A DNA stretch of 41,809 nucleotides, taken from Actinomycetales bacterium. GTDB taxonomy: Bacteria; Actinomycetota; Actinomycetes; Actinomycetales; Microbacteriaceae. The notes beneath the pieces were generated by a model. It saw only the letters and a program-made list of their open reading frames with translations. It had not been told where the DNA came from and ran no database searches. Below, piece by piece: positions 20,532-30,414 of the stretch. The stretch spans positions 1 through 41,809 of the forward strand of contig JAATFA010000096.1 of NCBI GenBank assembly GCA_015655445.1, in the 5' to 3' direction. Numbering within the stretch: position 1 is the first letter of the stretch; each line of letters opens with the position of its first letter. The position numbers were made by a program, and so were the translations under genes.

Positions 20532-20559
20532 CGATGCGCACGCACGAGCGTGCGCATCG
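20532..20559. terminator. perfect 12-bp stem, 4-nt loop
   Basis: CGATGCGCACGC-ACGA-GCGTGCGCATCG just beyond the end of the minus-strand gene 20583..20927. Confidence 0.65.
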
Positions 20560-20582
20560 AGCGTGACGAGACGAGCCGCGGG

Positions 20583-20927
20583 TCAGTGCCGCAGCTGGTA
20601 CAGCAGCGCCTTCACGCCAAGCCCGAAGAAGAAGCCGGCGACGACGGAGAACATGAGAGTGAGCGCGTCGAAGGCGGTGTGCGTCGACACCCACGCGAAG
20701 ACGATGACGGCGACGATCGAGCCGATGAGGGGAAGCTTGCGGGGCAGGACGACCGTGAGGCCACCGACCACGAACGCGAGGACGAGGAAGGGCCACCCCT
20801 CCCGCAGAGCCGCGCCGAGGTGCTGCTGTTGCCAGAACGCGATGGCGAGGAACGCCGCGGGCGCCACGGTCAGCACCGGGATCGTCCTGAGCAGGTCCCG
20901 TCGACGCGATCGTGCCGTGCTGGTCAT
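20583..20927 (-). CDS. small hypothetical membrane protein
   Basis: Three to four predicted hydrophobic segments. Confidence 0.6.
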   Translation of the reverse strand: MTSTARSRRRDLLRTIPVLTVAPAAFLAIAFWQQQHLGAALREGWPFLVLAFVVGGLTVVLPRKLPLIGSIVAVIVFAWVSTHTAFDALTLMFSVVAGFFFGLGVKALLYQLRH

Positions 20928-20958
20928 CCTACGAGGATACGGTCAACGAGGCGCGATG

Positions 20959-21789
20959 TCAGCGCGCGAGCGCGGCCTGGGGGGTGTGCTTCCAGTAGCC
21001 GGAGAAGGTGATGCGGGACTTCGGCACGCCCGCGCGATGCAGGGCGCGACGCCCCTCGGTCGCGAGAGCCGCCTCCCCCACGACATACGCGTAGCAGTCC
21101 GTGGGAACCTCGCGGAGCGCGCGCACGGCTGCGAGCGCCGCGACGCCCGGCACGGCGTGGTCGTCGTCGCGCACGATCCAGTCGACGCGCACGCCCTCCG
21201 GCGCCACGAGCTCGCACACGTCGTCCGTCGTCGGCACCTCGACGATCGCGATCCCGCGCGTCGCCGGATCGAGCCCGCGCAGGATGCCCCGAACGGCGGG
21301 CAGCCCGGTCTCGTCGCACGCGACCACGACCGCGCCGTCCGCGAGGGCGGGATCGAAGATGAGCCCCTGGTCGAGGATGGCCGCACGCGACCCGAGCTCG
21401 ACGGTCGTCGCCCAGCGGGCGACGGGCGCGGAGAGCTCCCCCTCCTCATCCCAGTGCAGCACGACGTCGACGTCGAGCTCGACCCCGGCGGACATCGTGC
21501 GGACCTCGGCGACCGTGTAGTTGGCGCAGTGCGGCCGGACGGCCTCGTCGAGGGCGAGATAGGGCTTCCACCACGATCGCCCCGTGACCCCCGGCAGCTC
21601 GAAGGGCGCGCCCGCCGCCCGCGGGATGAACAGCCGGAACCAGTGGTCGAATCCCGCGTATGCGAACCCGTCGAGGTCGTCGCCGGCGAGCGTGACGCGC
21701 TGGAAGGAGCGGCTGAGCCGGCGCGTGGCGACGACGCGTGCCGGGAAGATGCGGGGCTCGTCGGGCATCAGGCGCGGGTGCCGGGTCAT
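20959..21789 (-). CDS. siderophore-interacting protein (FAD-binding, ViuB-like)
   Basis: FPARVVATRRLSRSFQRVTLAGDDLDGF...HWFRLFIP...RSWWKPYLALDEAVRPHCANYTV...SRITFSGYWKHTPQAALAR. Start probably ATG 21789 (ORF extends to 21807). Confidence 0.92.
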   Translation of the reverse strand: MTRHPRLMPDEPRIFPARVVATRRLSRSFQRVTLAGDDLDGFAYAGFDHWFRLFIPRAAGAPFELPGVTGRSWWKPYLALDEAVRPHCANYTVAEVRTMSAGVELDVDVVLHWDEEGELSAPVARWATTVELGSRAAILDQGLIFDPALADGAVVVACDETGLPAVRGILRGLDPATRGIAIVEVPTTDDVCELVAPEGVRVDWIVRDDDHAVPGVAALAAVRALREVPTDCYAYVVGEAALATEGRRALHRAGVPKSRITFSGYWKHTPQAALAR

Positions 21790-21799
21790 AGGCTCCATA

Positions 21800-21818
21800 T
21801 TAGGCATGCCTAAGCTAA
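21800..21818. promoter_or_regulatory. DtxR/IdeR-like iron box
   Basis: TTAGGCATGCCTAAGCTAA contains the perfect palindrome TTAGGCATGCCTAA; located between the divergent SIP and permease genes. Confidence 0.65.
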
Positions 21819-21822
21819 CTAG

Positions 21823-22842
21823 GTGACCTCATCCCCACCCCTCCGTCGCACGCGCGGCACGGGATGGCTCGCGGCCGCGGCGGCCGCCGCGGGCGTCGTG
21901 CTCGTCGCCGTCGCGAGCCTCGCCCTCGGCAGCGACCACCTCGCGCTCGCGGCGGTGTTCGAGCGCCTGCTCCATCCGCGCGAGGACGTCGGCGCGATCG
22001 TGTGGGGATCCCGCGTGCCGCGCACGGTGCTCGGGGCCCTCGTGGGCGCGTGCCTGGGCATCGCCGGCGCGGTCATGCAGGGCCAGACGCGCAACCCGCT
22101 CGCGGACCCCGGCCTCTTCGGCGTCTCGGCGGGAGCGAGCCTCGCCGTCGTCGTCGGCGTCTACACGCTGCACACGACCTCGCCGACCCTCATCCTCGTG
22201 CTCGCGCTCGTCGGTGCGATCGGTGCGAGCATGCTCGTCTTCGCCGTCGCCGCCCTCGGGCGCGGCCTCGCGAGCCCCGTGCCCCTGGCCATCGCCGGCA
22301 CGGCGATCTCCGCGCTCTTCGCGGCCGTCACCTCCTTCCTCGTCCTGAGCGACCAGACGACCCTCGCCGCGTACCGCGTCTGGGTCGTCGGCTCGCTCTC
22401 GGGCCGCCGACTGGACGACCTCGGCGTCGTGCTCGCCTTCGTGGCCCTCGGCCTCGTGCTCGCGATCGCGAACATCCGCGCGCTCGACTCGCTCAGCCTC
22501 GGCATGGAGGTCGCTCGGGGCCTCGGCGAGAGCCTCCTGCGCGCCCGGCTCATCGGCCTCGGGACGATCACGCTGCTGACCGCGGCCTCCGTCGCCGTCA
22601 CCGGCCCGATCGGGTTCGTCGGGCTCACGGCGCCGCACATCGCACGCCGGATGGTCGGCGGTCGCCACGCGCGACTCGTGCCGATGTCCGCCGTCGTCGG
22701 GGCGGTCGTGCTGCTCGCGAGCGACGTCATCGGGCGGATGATCGGGGGGCGCGCCGAGGTCTCCGTCGGCGTCGTGCTCTCCGTCGTCGGCGGCATCGCG
22801 TTCGTCGCAATCGTGCGGCACGGGCGGATGGCGGCGCTGTGA
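21823..22842 (+). CDS. FecCD family iron-siderophore ABC transporter permease
   Basis: SRVPRTVLGALVGACLGIAGAVMQGQTRNPLADPGLFGVSAGASLAVV. Confidence 0.94.
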   Translation: MTSSPPLRRTRGTGWLAAAAAAAGVVLVAVASLALGSDHLALAAVFERLLHPREDVGAIVWGSRVPRTVLGALVGACLGIAGAVMQGQTRNPLADPGLFGVSAGASLAVVVGVYTLHTTSPTLILVLALVGAIGASMLVFAVAALGRGLASPVPLAIAGTAISALFAAVTSFLVLSDQTTLAAYRVWVVGSLSGRRLDDLGVVLAFVALGLVLAIANIRALDSLSLGMEVARGLGESLLRARLIGLGTITLLTAASVAVTGPIGFVGLTAPHIARRMVGGRHARLVPMSAVVGAVVLLASDVIGRMIGGRAEVSVGVVLSVVGGIAFVAIVRHGRMAAL

Positions 22843-23894
22843 TCGCGCAGCTCGACGCGCGCACGGGATCGCGACGCCGCCGCGGCTCGCGCACGGCGAC
22901 CGTGACGATCGCGGCCGCGATCGCGATGCTCGCCGCCGTCGTGCTCGGCGTCGCGATCGGGTCGACCTGGCTGCCGCTCGGGGACGTCGTGCGCGCGCTG
23001 CTCGGGATCGCCGACCGCACCCAGGAGTTCATCTTGCTCACCTTCCGGCTCCCGCGCGTCGTGTGCGCGGTGCTCGTCGGGGCGTGCCTCGGGCTCGCCG
23101 GGGCGCTCACCCAGACCTTCTCGCGCAATCCGCTCGCGACCCCCGACATCCTCGGCGTGACCTCCGGCGCCGCCGTCGGCGCCGTCGCGACGATCGTCAT
23201 CGGCGGGGGCACCTACGCGGTCGGATCGAGCCTGCTCGGCTTCGGCATCCCAGCGGTCGCGACCGTCTTCGGCCTCGCCACGGCCGCGTTCGTGTACGGG
23301 CTGTCGTGGCGTGGCGGCGTCGACAGCTATCGCCTCATCCTCACCGGCATCGGCGTGACCGCGACGCTGACCGGCCTCACGAGCTACCTGCTCCTGCAGG
23401 CGCAGATCACGCAGGCCGCCGCCGCCGCGCACTGGCTCACGGGCAGCCTCTCCGGCGTCTCCTGGACGAGCGTGTGGCCCGTGCTGGTGGTGCTCGTCGT
23501 CGTCACGCCGATCGCCGCCGCGCAGTCCTCCGCGCTCGAGGTGAGCGGTCTCGGCGACGACCTCTCCGTGGGGCTCGGCGTCGCGCTGCACCGGCACCGT
23601 CTCATCGTGATCGCGTGCGCCGTCGTGCTCACCTCCGCCGCCGTCTCGGCGAGCGGGCCCGTCGACTTCGTCGCGTTCGTCACGCCACAGCTCGCCGCGC
23701 GCCTCGCGAGGCGCGGGCGGCCGCCGCTCGCCGCGTCCGCGCTGCTCGGCGCCTCCCTCGTCGTCGTCGCGGACCTCGTCGGGCGCGCGGCCCTCCCGTG
23801 GGAGGTGCCGGTGGGGATCGTGACCGCGATCGTCGGCGCGCCGTACCTCCTCTGGCTGATCTCACGGCACCGCTCGCAGGAGAGGACCTCATGA
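22839..23894 (+). CDS. FecCD family iron-siderophore ABC transporter permease
   Basis: FRLPRVVCAVLVGACLGLAGALTQTFSRNPLATPDILGVTSGAAVGAVA; GTG start in 4-bp overlap with the upstream gene. Confidence 0.94.
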   Translation: MIAQLDARTGSRRRRGSRTATVTIAAAIAMLAAVVLGVAIGSTWLPLGDVVRALLGIADRTQEFILLTFRLPRVVCAVLVGACLGLAGALTQTFSRNPLATPDILGVTSGAAVGAVATIVIGGGTYAVGSSLLGFGIPAVATVFGLATAAFVYGLSWRGGVDSYRLILTGIGVTATLTGLTSYLLLQAQITQAAAAAHWLTGSLSGVSWTSVWPVLVVLVVVTPIAAAQSSALEVSGLGDDLSVGLGVALHRHRLIVIACAVVLTSAAVSASGPVDFVAFVTPQLAARLARRGRPPLAASALLGASLVVVADLVGRAALPWEVPVGIVTAIVGAPYLLWLISRHRSQERTS

Positions 23895-24700
23895 CGGACA
23901 CCCGCACCCCCGCGCTCGAGGCGCGCGACCTCACGCTCGCGTACGAGCACGCCGTCGTCTTCGAGCACCTCGATCTGACGATCGAGCGCGGCAGCGTGAC
24001 GACCTTCGTCGGCTCGAACGGCAGCGGCAAGTCGACGCTGCTCAAGGCGCTCGCCCGACTGCTCGCGCCGCGTGCGGGGTCGGTGCTGCTCGACGGCGAG
24101 CCCCTGCACGGCCAGTCGACGCGCGCGATCGCGCGCCGGCTCGCGATCCTGCCGCAGAAGCCGCTCACGCCCTCGGCGACGAGCGTGCGCGACCTCGTCT
24201 CGCGGGGACGGCATCCGCACCAGAGCCTGCTCCGGCCGTGGACGACGACGGATGCGGCCGCCGTCGAGGCCGCCCTCGCCGCGACCGGCATCGCCGAGCT
24301 CGCCGACCGCGACGCCGCCTCGCTCTCGGGCGGCCAGCTGCAGCGGGCCTGGATCGCGCTCGTGCTCGCGCAGGAGACCCCCGTCGTGCTCCTCGACGAG
24401 CCGACGACGTTCCTCGACCTCAGCCATCAGCTCGACGTGCTGCGGCTCGTGCGCTCGATGAACGCCGAGCGCGGCACGACGATCGTCATGGTGCTCCACG
24501 ACCTGAGCCTCGCGGCGCGGTTCTCCGACCGGCTCGTCGTCCTCGGCCAGGGACGCGTGCTCGCCGACGGGACGCCCTGGCACGTGCTCACCCCCGGGGT
24601 GCTGCGCGAGGCGTTCGCCCTCGACGCGATGGTCATCCCGGATCCCGCGACGGGGACGCCGCTCGTCGTGCCGCACGAGCCCGCCCTGCGCTCGATTTGA
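23891..24700 (+). CDS. iron-siderophore ABC transporter ATP-binding protein
   Basis: Walker A GSNGSGKST, signature LSGGQLQRAWIAL, Walker B VVLLDEPTTFLD. Confidence 0.95.
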   Translation: MTDTRTPALEARDLTLAYEHAVVFEHLDLTIERGSVTTFVGSNGSGKSTLLKALARLLAPRAGSVLLDGEPLHGQSTRAIARRLAILPQKPLTPSATSVRDLVSRGRHPHQSLLRPWTTTDAAAVEAALAATGIAELADRDAASLSGGQLQRAWIALVLAQETPVVLLDEPTTFLDLSHQLDVLRLVRSMNAERGTTIVMVLHDLSLAARFSDRLVVLGQGRVLADGTPWHVLTPGVLREAFALDAMVIPDPATGTPLVVPHEPALRSI

Positions 24701-24710
24701 CGGCGTCAGC

Positions 24711-24729
24711 TTAGGTAAGGCTACCCTTA
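24711..24729. promoter_or_regulatory. DtxR/IdeR-like iron box
   Basis: TTAGGTAAGGCTACCCTTA versus the known consensus TTAGGTTAGGCTAACCTAA, 16 of 19 positions by eye. Confidence 0.8.
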
Positions 24730-24733
24730 GACC

Positions 24734-25747
24734 ATGGTTCCCCCTTCGGCCGTGCGTCGCCCCTTCGCCCTGTTCGCCTCGCTGCTCGCCATCGCGCTCG
24801 TCCTGGCGGGGTGCGCCTCGACCGGCTCACGCTCCTCGGACGCCGGCTCGGCGGCCGCGTGGACGTACACCGACGCGACGGGCGCGACGATCAGCGTGGA
24901 CCACAGGCCCACGCGCATCGCGGCGTTCGCCGACCAGGCGCTCACCCTGTTCAGCTACGGGATCACGCCCGTCGCCGTCTTCGGTCGCGTGCCCGTGAAG
25001 ACGGACTCGCGCTTCGCCGACTTCGACCTCTCGAAGACGACGATCGTCGGCAACGAATACGGCGAGATCGACCTCGAGAAGCTCGCGGCGGCCAAGCCCG
25101 ACCTCATCGTCACGGGCATCTACCCGACCGACCGCAAGGGCACGCTCGACACGACGCAGCCGGACTACGGGATCACCGACCTCGAGCAGCAGAAGCAGCT
25201 CCAGGCGATCGCGCCCATCGTCACCGTGAAGGTCGGCGGCGCGGGCCAGGACGTCATCGACGCCAACGTGAAGCTCGCCGAGGAGCTCGGCGCGAAGCCC
25301 GACACGATCGCCGCGGCGAAGAAGAGGTTCGACGACGCGGCCGCGCGCCTCACCGCCGTCGCGAAGGCGCGCCCCGACATCGAGGTGACGCAGATGTACG
25401 CGGACGCGGACGGCGTCTACCTCGTCAAGCCCGACGACGAGCCCGTCACCCAGCTCTACAAGAGCCTCGGCGTGAACCTCACCGATCTGCACCCGGACGG
25501 CGAGTACTACTGGGACAAGTACAGCTGGGAGAACGCGCACCAGATGATGACGGGCGACGTGCTGCTCGTCAACGTCGAGGGCTATCAGGTCGCCGACCTG
25601 AAGAAGCAGGCCACGTTCGCCGACGACCCGGCGCTCCAGGCCGGCCAGGTCTACCCGTGGATCGACGCCGCGCTCAACTACTCGGCACAGGCCGAGCAGA
25701 TGACGAAGCTCGCCGACCTCATCGAGAAGGCGAAGTCCGTCGTGTGA
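24734..25747 (+). CDS. iron-siderophore ABC transporter substrate-binding lipoprotein
   Basis: Lipobox LVLAGC; TYTDATGATISVDHRPTRIAAFADQALTLFSYGITPVAVFG; downstream of the transporter genes. Confidence 0.92.
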   Translation: MVPPSAVRRPFALFASLLAIALVLAGCASTGSRSSDAGSAAAWTYTDATGATISVDHRPTRIAAFADQALTLFSYGITPVAVFGRVPVKTDSRFADFDLSKTTIVGNEYGEIDLEKLAAAKPDLIVTGIYPTDRKGTLDTTQPDYGITDLEQQKQLQAIAPIVTVKVGGAGQDVIDANVKLAEELGAKPDTIAAAKKRFDDAAARLTAVAKARPDIEVTQMYADADGVYLVKPDDEPVTQLYKSLGVNLTDLHPDGEYYWDKYSWENAHQMMTGDVLLVNVEGYQVADLKKQATFADDPALQAGQVYPWIDAALNYSAQAEQMTKLADLIEKAKSVV

Positions 25748-25851
25748 GCTCCGCGCGGGACGGCGCCGGGCGGGGTCGTCGGCCCACGGACTCGTCGGGC
25801 AGCGGCGCCGGCGGCACGGCGGCATCCCAGCACAGCTGCATCAAGAGCTCA

Positions 25852-28374
25852 CTAGGCCACTCTTTGCCTGGGTCTCCAGAAGATCCGTTTCGTCAGCTCG
25901 TTAGCGAGGAGATAGACCACCGCGATCGACACGACCGTGAGCAGCAGGGGCCCTGGTATGGCGACCAGCCCGAGCGGCTTCGCCAGCGCCGAGTACGGCA
26001 AGCAGACGGAGACCGCCGCGACGGCGATGCTGGCGACGACGATCCATCTGCTGGGCTTGCTGCGGAAGAACGGGCGGCGGGTGCGCAGCACGAAGAGAAC
26101 CGCCACCTCGGTCAAGATCGAGCCGAGGAACCAGGCGCTCCTGAACTCCGCGACGCGAGCGTGAAAGGTCCATTCGAGCACCGCGAAGGTCGTGAGATCG
26201 AAGACCGAGCTGAGTGCGCCGAACACGATCATGTAGCTGCGGATCAACCGCACGTTCCAGCGCTGCGGTCGTCGCAGTTGCGCCGCGTCCACGGAATCCG
26301 TGGCGATGAAGGTCGCCGGCAGGTCGGTCAACAGGTTGATCAACAGAATCTGACTCGCCAACAGCGGCAGGAACGGCAGCACTGCGGCCGCAACCGCCAT
26401 GCTGAGCACGTTGCCGAAGCTCGCACTCGTGGTCATGAAGACGTACTTCATGGTGTTGGCGAACGTGCGGCGGCCCTGCCTCATCCCGTCGAGCAGCACG
26501 CCGAGATCCTTGTCCAGCAGCACGATGTCGGCCGCCTCCTTCGCCACGTCGACGGCGCTCTCGACGGAAATCCCGACCTCCGCCGCACGCAGCGCCGGCG
26601 AGTCGTTGATGCCGTCGCCGAGGTAGCCGACGACGTGCCTGGACGCTCGAAGCGCCGTGACGATGCGCTCCTTCTGAAGCGGGTTCAACTCGGCGAACAC
26701 CGCGACACTCGCCGCCGCTGCGGCCAGATCCTCATCGGCGAGCGCATCGACGTCGCCGCCGACCATCACGAGCTCGGTGCTGAGACCGACGAGGTTCGCG
26801 ACGTGGGCCGCGACCAGGTGGTTGTCCCCGGTCAGCATCCTCACCGAGATCCCATTCGCTGCGAGTTGAGCGAGGGTCGCAGGCGCATCGGGCTTGACGG
26901 GATCCGCGAAGGTCACGAATCCGACCAAGCACATCCCCGACTCGTCGGTCACGGTCGCCGCCGTCGCGCCATCGAGCGAGCGAGTGGCGAGTCCGAGCAC
27001 CCGGTAGCCGTCGTCGCTGAGCTCGTGGAAGAGCTTCTGGATGTCGTCGTGGGCCGTCACGATGGCGGCGACAGAGCCGTCAGCGGAGACGACTGTCGTG
27101 CAGACCTGCAGGATGGCGTCGAGCGCGCCTTTGCAGATGAGCAACGGCGGGTCGGCGCCGTCCTTCACGAGCACGCTGAGCCGACGGCGGTCGAAGTCGT
27201 ACGGCACCTCGTCGATCGTGATCACCGTATCCGCGTCACATGTCACGCCAGCGACAATCGCGTCGTCGATCGGATTCTTCAGTCCGATCTGCAGAGATGC
27301 GTTGAGGTAGGCGAGGCGCTCGACAACGCCACTCGGTTCTCCGTCAACGGCCATCGCCCGGTCGAGCGTCACCTCCCCCTGGGTCATCGTGCCGGTCTTG
27401 TCCGAACACAACACCGTCATGGCGCCGAAGTCCTCGATCGAATCGAGTCGTCGCACGATGACACGCCTCTTGGCGATCGCGCGGGCCCCCTGCGCGAGGC
27501 TGATGCTCACGATCGTCGGCAGCAGCTGCGGCGTGAGCCCGACGGCCAGCGCGAGAGAGAACAGCACCGAATCGAGCGGCGGCCGTCGCAGAAGCACGTT
27601 GACGATGAAGATCGCCACAACGAGCACGAGCATTGTCCGGGTGAGGAGCAGGCCGAACGATGTCAGCCCCTTCTCGAAACCCGTGCGTGGGGATGCCTTC
27701 GTCAGGTGAGCGGATACCGAGCCGATCTCCGTGGACTGCCCCGTGCCGACGACGACGACGGTGCCGCTTCCGCTCGCGACGTGCGTGCCCAGGAAGACCA
27801 TGTTCGCACGGGCGGTGAGTGGGCTGTCCACGGCGCTCGTGCCGGGAGACTTCTCGGACGGGAAGGTCTCGCCGGTGAGCGCGGACTCGTCCACCTGCAG
27901 CCCGTTCGAGGTCAACACGATGCTGTCGCCCGGCACGAGATCGCCGGCCGTGAGCTGCACCACGTCGCCCGGCACGATGGACGTGATCGGCAGAGGCTGG
28001 ATGGCGCCATCGCGGAACACCTCCGCCTTCACCTCGACCGCGGAGACCAGCGCGCCTATCGCACGCCCCGCGCTGCGCTCCTGGACGAATCCGAGCAGGC
28101 CGGAGATGAGGATGATGACCAGGATGATGATGGAATCGACCGCGTCGCCGAGCGCCCAGGCCAGAATCGTCGCCGCGACCAGAATGAGCACGATCGGGCT
28201 GAGGAACTGTCGCGCAAGAAGCCGCGCGGACGACGTCTGCCTGGACGCAGGCAGGACGTTCGACCCGACCTCCCTCAGCCTCGCTGCGGCCTGCTCCGCC
28301 GTCAGACCGGCGGCGGTCGAGCCGAGAGATGTGATCAGCTCGGTCGACGGCTCGTTCCAGAAGGCCGTGGTCAC
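25852..28374 (-). CDS. mgtA: MgtA-type magnesium-translocating P-type ATPase
   Basis: CSDKTGTMTQGEV phosphorylation motif, GDNHLVAAHVA, YLGDGINDSPALR, MKYVFMTTSASFGNVLSM; GTG start. Confidence 0.9.
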   Translation of the reverse strand: MTTAFWNEPSTELITSLGSTAAGLTAEQAAARLREVGSNVLPASRQTSSARLLARQFLSPIVLILVAATILAWALGDAVDSIIILVIILISGLLGFVQERSAGRAIGALVSAVEVKAEVFRDGAIQPLPITSIVPGDVVQLTAGDLVPGDSIVLTSNGLQVDESALTGETFPSEKSPGTSAVDSPLTARANMVFLGTHVASGSGTVVVVGTGQSTEIGSVSAHLTKASPRTGFEKGLTSFGLLLTRTMLVLVVAIFIVNVLLRRPPLDSVLFSLALAVGLTPQLLPTIVSISLAQGARAIAKRRVIVRRLDSIEDFGAMTVLCSDKTGTMTQGEVTLDRAMAVDGEPSGVVERLAYLNASLQIGLKNPIDDAIVAGVTCDADTVITIDEVPYDFDRRRLSVLVKDGADPPLLICKGALDAILQVCTTVVSADGSVAAIVTAHDDIQKLFHELSDDGYRVLGLATRSLDGATAATVTDESGMCLVGFVTFADPVKPDAPATLAQLAANGISVRMLTGDNHLVAAHVANLVGLSTELVMVGGDVDALADEDLAAAAASVAVFAELNPLQKERIVTALRASRHVVGYLGDGINDSPALRAAEVGISVESAVDVAKEAADIVLLDKDLGVLLDGMRQGRRTFANTMKYVFMTTSASFGNVLSMAVAAAVLPFLPLLASQILLINLLTDLPATFIATDSVDAAQLRRPQRWNVRLIRSYMIVFGALSSVFDLTTFAVLEWTFHARVAEFRSAWFLGSILTEVAVLFVLRTRRPFFRSKPSRWIVVASIAVAAVSVCLPYSALAKPLGLVAIPGPLLLTVVSIAVVYLLANELTKRIFWRPRQRVA

Positions 28375-28586
28375 GCTCGGCGCCCGGCTGCCGCGTCCAC
28401 GGTCGGTGAGTGCACGCCGCCTCCAGAGTGCGTGAACGAGGAGGATCCGACCTGGACGTGCACCCGCATGTCCTGGCGGAGCGTCGCCTCGCGCTCGGCA
28501 GGCCCGTCGACGGAGCCGGGAGTCTCGGGCGAGGGGTGGCCGGGGATTCCGCCGGGGAAGGAGGATGGGGGGAGCAGGGTCTTCAT
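28371..28586 (-). pseudogene. phosphoketolase (XFP) fragment 2
   Basis: [29 protein letters not shown] matches the XFP region around FSFPGGIPSHxxPETPGSI; the C-terminal half is not XFP-like. Confidence 0.7.
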
Positions 28587-28819
28587 GCCCTCGTCGATCC
28601 GCTCGATCCGGGCGTCGTTCCCCAGTGCCCGAGGAGCCTGGGCTTGATGTCCCCTCGGATCAGCGGCCGCGGCAGAAGCGGGTTGTCGAGCGGACAGATC
28701 TGCCCGACCGACAGACAGCGGGCTGCGCGCGACCAGATGTCGAGCTCCGTGAGCGTCTTCTCGGTCACGTCACAGGGGGCGCAGAACGTCCAGGCCGTCG
28801 TGCTCCTGGTTCCGCTCAT
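28583..28819 (-). pseudogene. phosphoketolase (XFP) N-terminal fragment 1
   Basis: [49 protein letters not shown] matches the XFP N-terminus ([21 protein letters not shown]...[14 protein letters not shown]), then stops. Confidence 0.8.
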
Positions 28820-30414
28820 CGCGTTCTCGTCCGCCGTCGACGCTCGACGACCTCCGGCGCCACTGCCATCGGGGCATGAAGCGCTGGCGTTTGGAAGCTT
28901 GCCTCGTGCAGTTCCTGCTCGGCACGCCCGTCGCGCCAGTCTGGCTTCCGGAGCCGGAAGATCACCAGCGCGGCGCTCAAGAAGACGATCAGGCCGGCCG
29001 TGACCAGCACGACGTAGACAACCGGATCTCCGACGGGAAGTTGGGTCGGAGGAAAGAACGATACGAGCAGGGAGAATGCGACCGCCGCGAAGCCGACCCC
29101 GGCAACAATCCACATTCCGACCTTGCCGCCGGGAATCGCGAACGCACGTGCAAGGTCCGGCTTGGTGTATCGGAGCCGTATCGCGGCGGCATACATCAGC
29201 ATGTACATCACGATGTAGAGGCTGATCGTGACTGTGGAGATCAGGAAGAAAGCGCCGCTGACGTCGGCTGTGAACAGATAGACCGATGAGACCGCTGTGA
29301 CGATGATCGCTTGGATGACGAGGATGTTCCGCGGCGCACCGCGCTTGTTGGTCCTCTGCATGAGAGGTGGCAGCAGGCCGTCGTGAGCGGTCGCGAGGAG
29401 CCCCCTGCTGGGGGACGCCAACCAGGCAAGCGCTCCGCTGAGCGCGCCGAAGGCAATGAGTGCGGCGAGTAGTTGCACGATCCAGCCGACATGCCATTGG
29501 CCGACGAGCACCGTCTCGAATGCTTCGAAGACACCCGTCTGGATGACGAGCTTGTCGTAGGGCACAAGGGCGGCGACGGCGAGGGAACCGAGCAGAAAGA
29601 CAGCGACCGAAATGACCGATGCCAACAGCATCGCCGAGGGGAATCCGCGTCTCGGGTTCTTCATCTCTCCGACGTGCACCGACTGGACCTCGACGCCTGC
29701 GAAGAGCAGCATAATATTGCCGAGGAAAGCTAGCGATCCGAGGCCGTTCAGAAGGGGCAGCAGGCGAGGACCGGCAGCACCGTCGACGACGTGGCTGACC
29801 GCTGGATCCGTGGCCGTCGACCAGCCCATGCCGTGGCCGGCGATCGCCCACCAGAGGAACAGGAGAACGAGCACCGCCCCGGGTACCACAGTGCCGACCA
29901 GGAACCCGTACTTCGCGACCCGGGCGAGGACCGCGTTGCCGCGAAGCGCAAGGAGTGTGGCGAGCCAGTAGCTGATGATGCAGAAGACGCCGACGTAGAT
30001 GTGGGCATCGGCCAGGCCGGCGTCGTTCAGGGCGAACGCTGCAGCAGCTGCCGCGAAGCCGAGCCCCGTCGGAAACCAGACGACGTTCTGGATCCATTGG
30101 AGCCAGATCCCCACGAAGCCCCACCGTTGTCCGAACGCCTCGCCGATCCAGGTGTAGACGCCGCCCGTGCGGTCGGAGAACGCGCTTCCGAGCTCCGCCG
30201 ACACGAGGGCAGCGGGCACGAGGAAGAGGATGACCGCGAAGCCGATGTAGGTGAACATCGTGAGCTCTTCTTTGGCCATGACCGGCAGCCCACGCAAACT
30301 CGTGACGACCGCAGCTGCGGTGAGGAAGCCCACGGTCGGAACCGACATGAACGCGCTCTTCTTGACGTTCGGTTCTCTGGCACCGCTGGGGTGGTCCGAG
30401 CTCGCACGGATCAT
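28816..30414 (-). CDS. APC-family amino acid transporter, GadC-like glutamate/GABA antiporter
   Basis: [69 protein letters not shown]; adjacent to gadB. Confidence 0.88.
   Translation of the reverse strand: MIRASSDHPSGAREPNVKKSAFMSVPTVGFLTAAAVVTSLRGLPVMAKEELTMFTYIGFAVILFLVPAALVSAELGSAFSDRTGGVYTWIGEAFGQRWGFVGIWLQWIQNVVWFPTGLGFAAAAAAFALNDAGLADAHIYVGVFCIISYWLATLLALRGNAVLARVAKYGFLVGTVVPGAVLVLLFLWWAIAGHGMGWSTATDPAVSHVVDGAAGPRLLPLLNGLGSLAFLGNIMLLFAGVEVQSVHVGEMKNPRRGFPSAMLLASVISVAVFLLGSLAVAALVPYDKLVIQTGVFEAFETVLVGQWHVGWIVQLLAALIAFGALSGALAWLASPSRGLLATAHDGLLPPLMQRTNKRGAPRNILVIQAIIVTAVSSVYLFTADVSGAFFLISTVTISLYIVMYMLMYAAAIRLRYTKPDLARAFAIPGGKVGMWIVAGVGFAAVAFSLLVSFFPPTQLPVGDPVVYVVLVTAGLIVFLSAALVIFRLRKPDWRDGRAEQELHEASFQTPALHAPMAVAPEVVERRRRTRTR

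Noticed and set aside
24811-28647. 1278-aa plus-strand ORF
   Set aside because: Shadow ORF: spans the SBP gene out of frame and runs antisense to MgtA; Arg/His/Asp-rich low-complexity translation typical of high-GC non-coding frames.
28820-30124. 513-aa minus-strand ORF 28583..30124 as one gene
   Set aside because: Only the last 78 codons (XFP remnant) are meaningful; the rest is an out-of-frame reading of the GadC-like gene.
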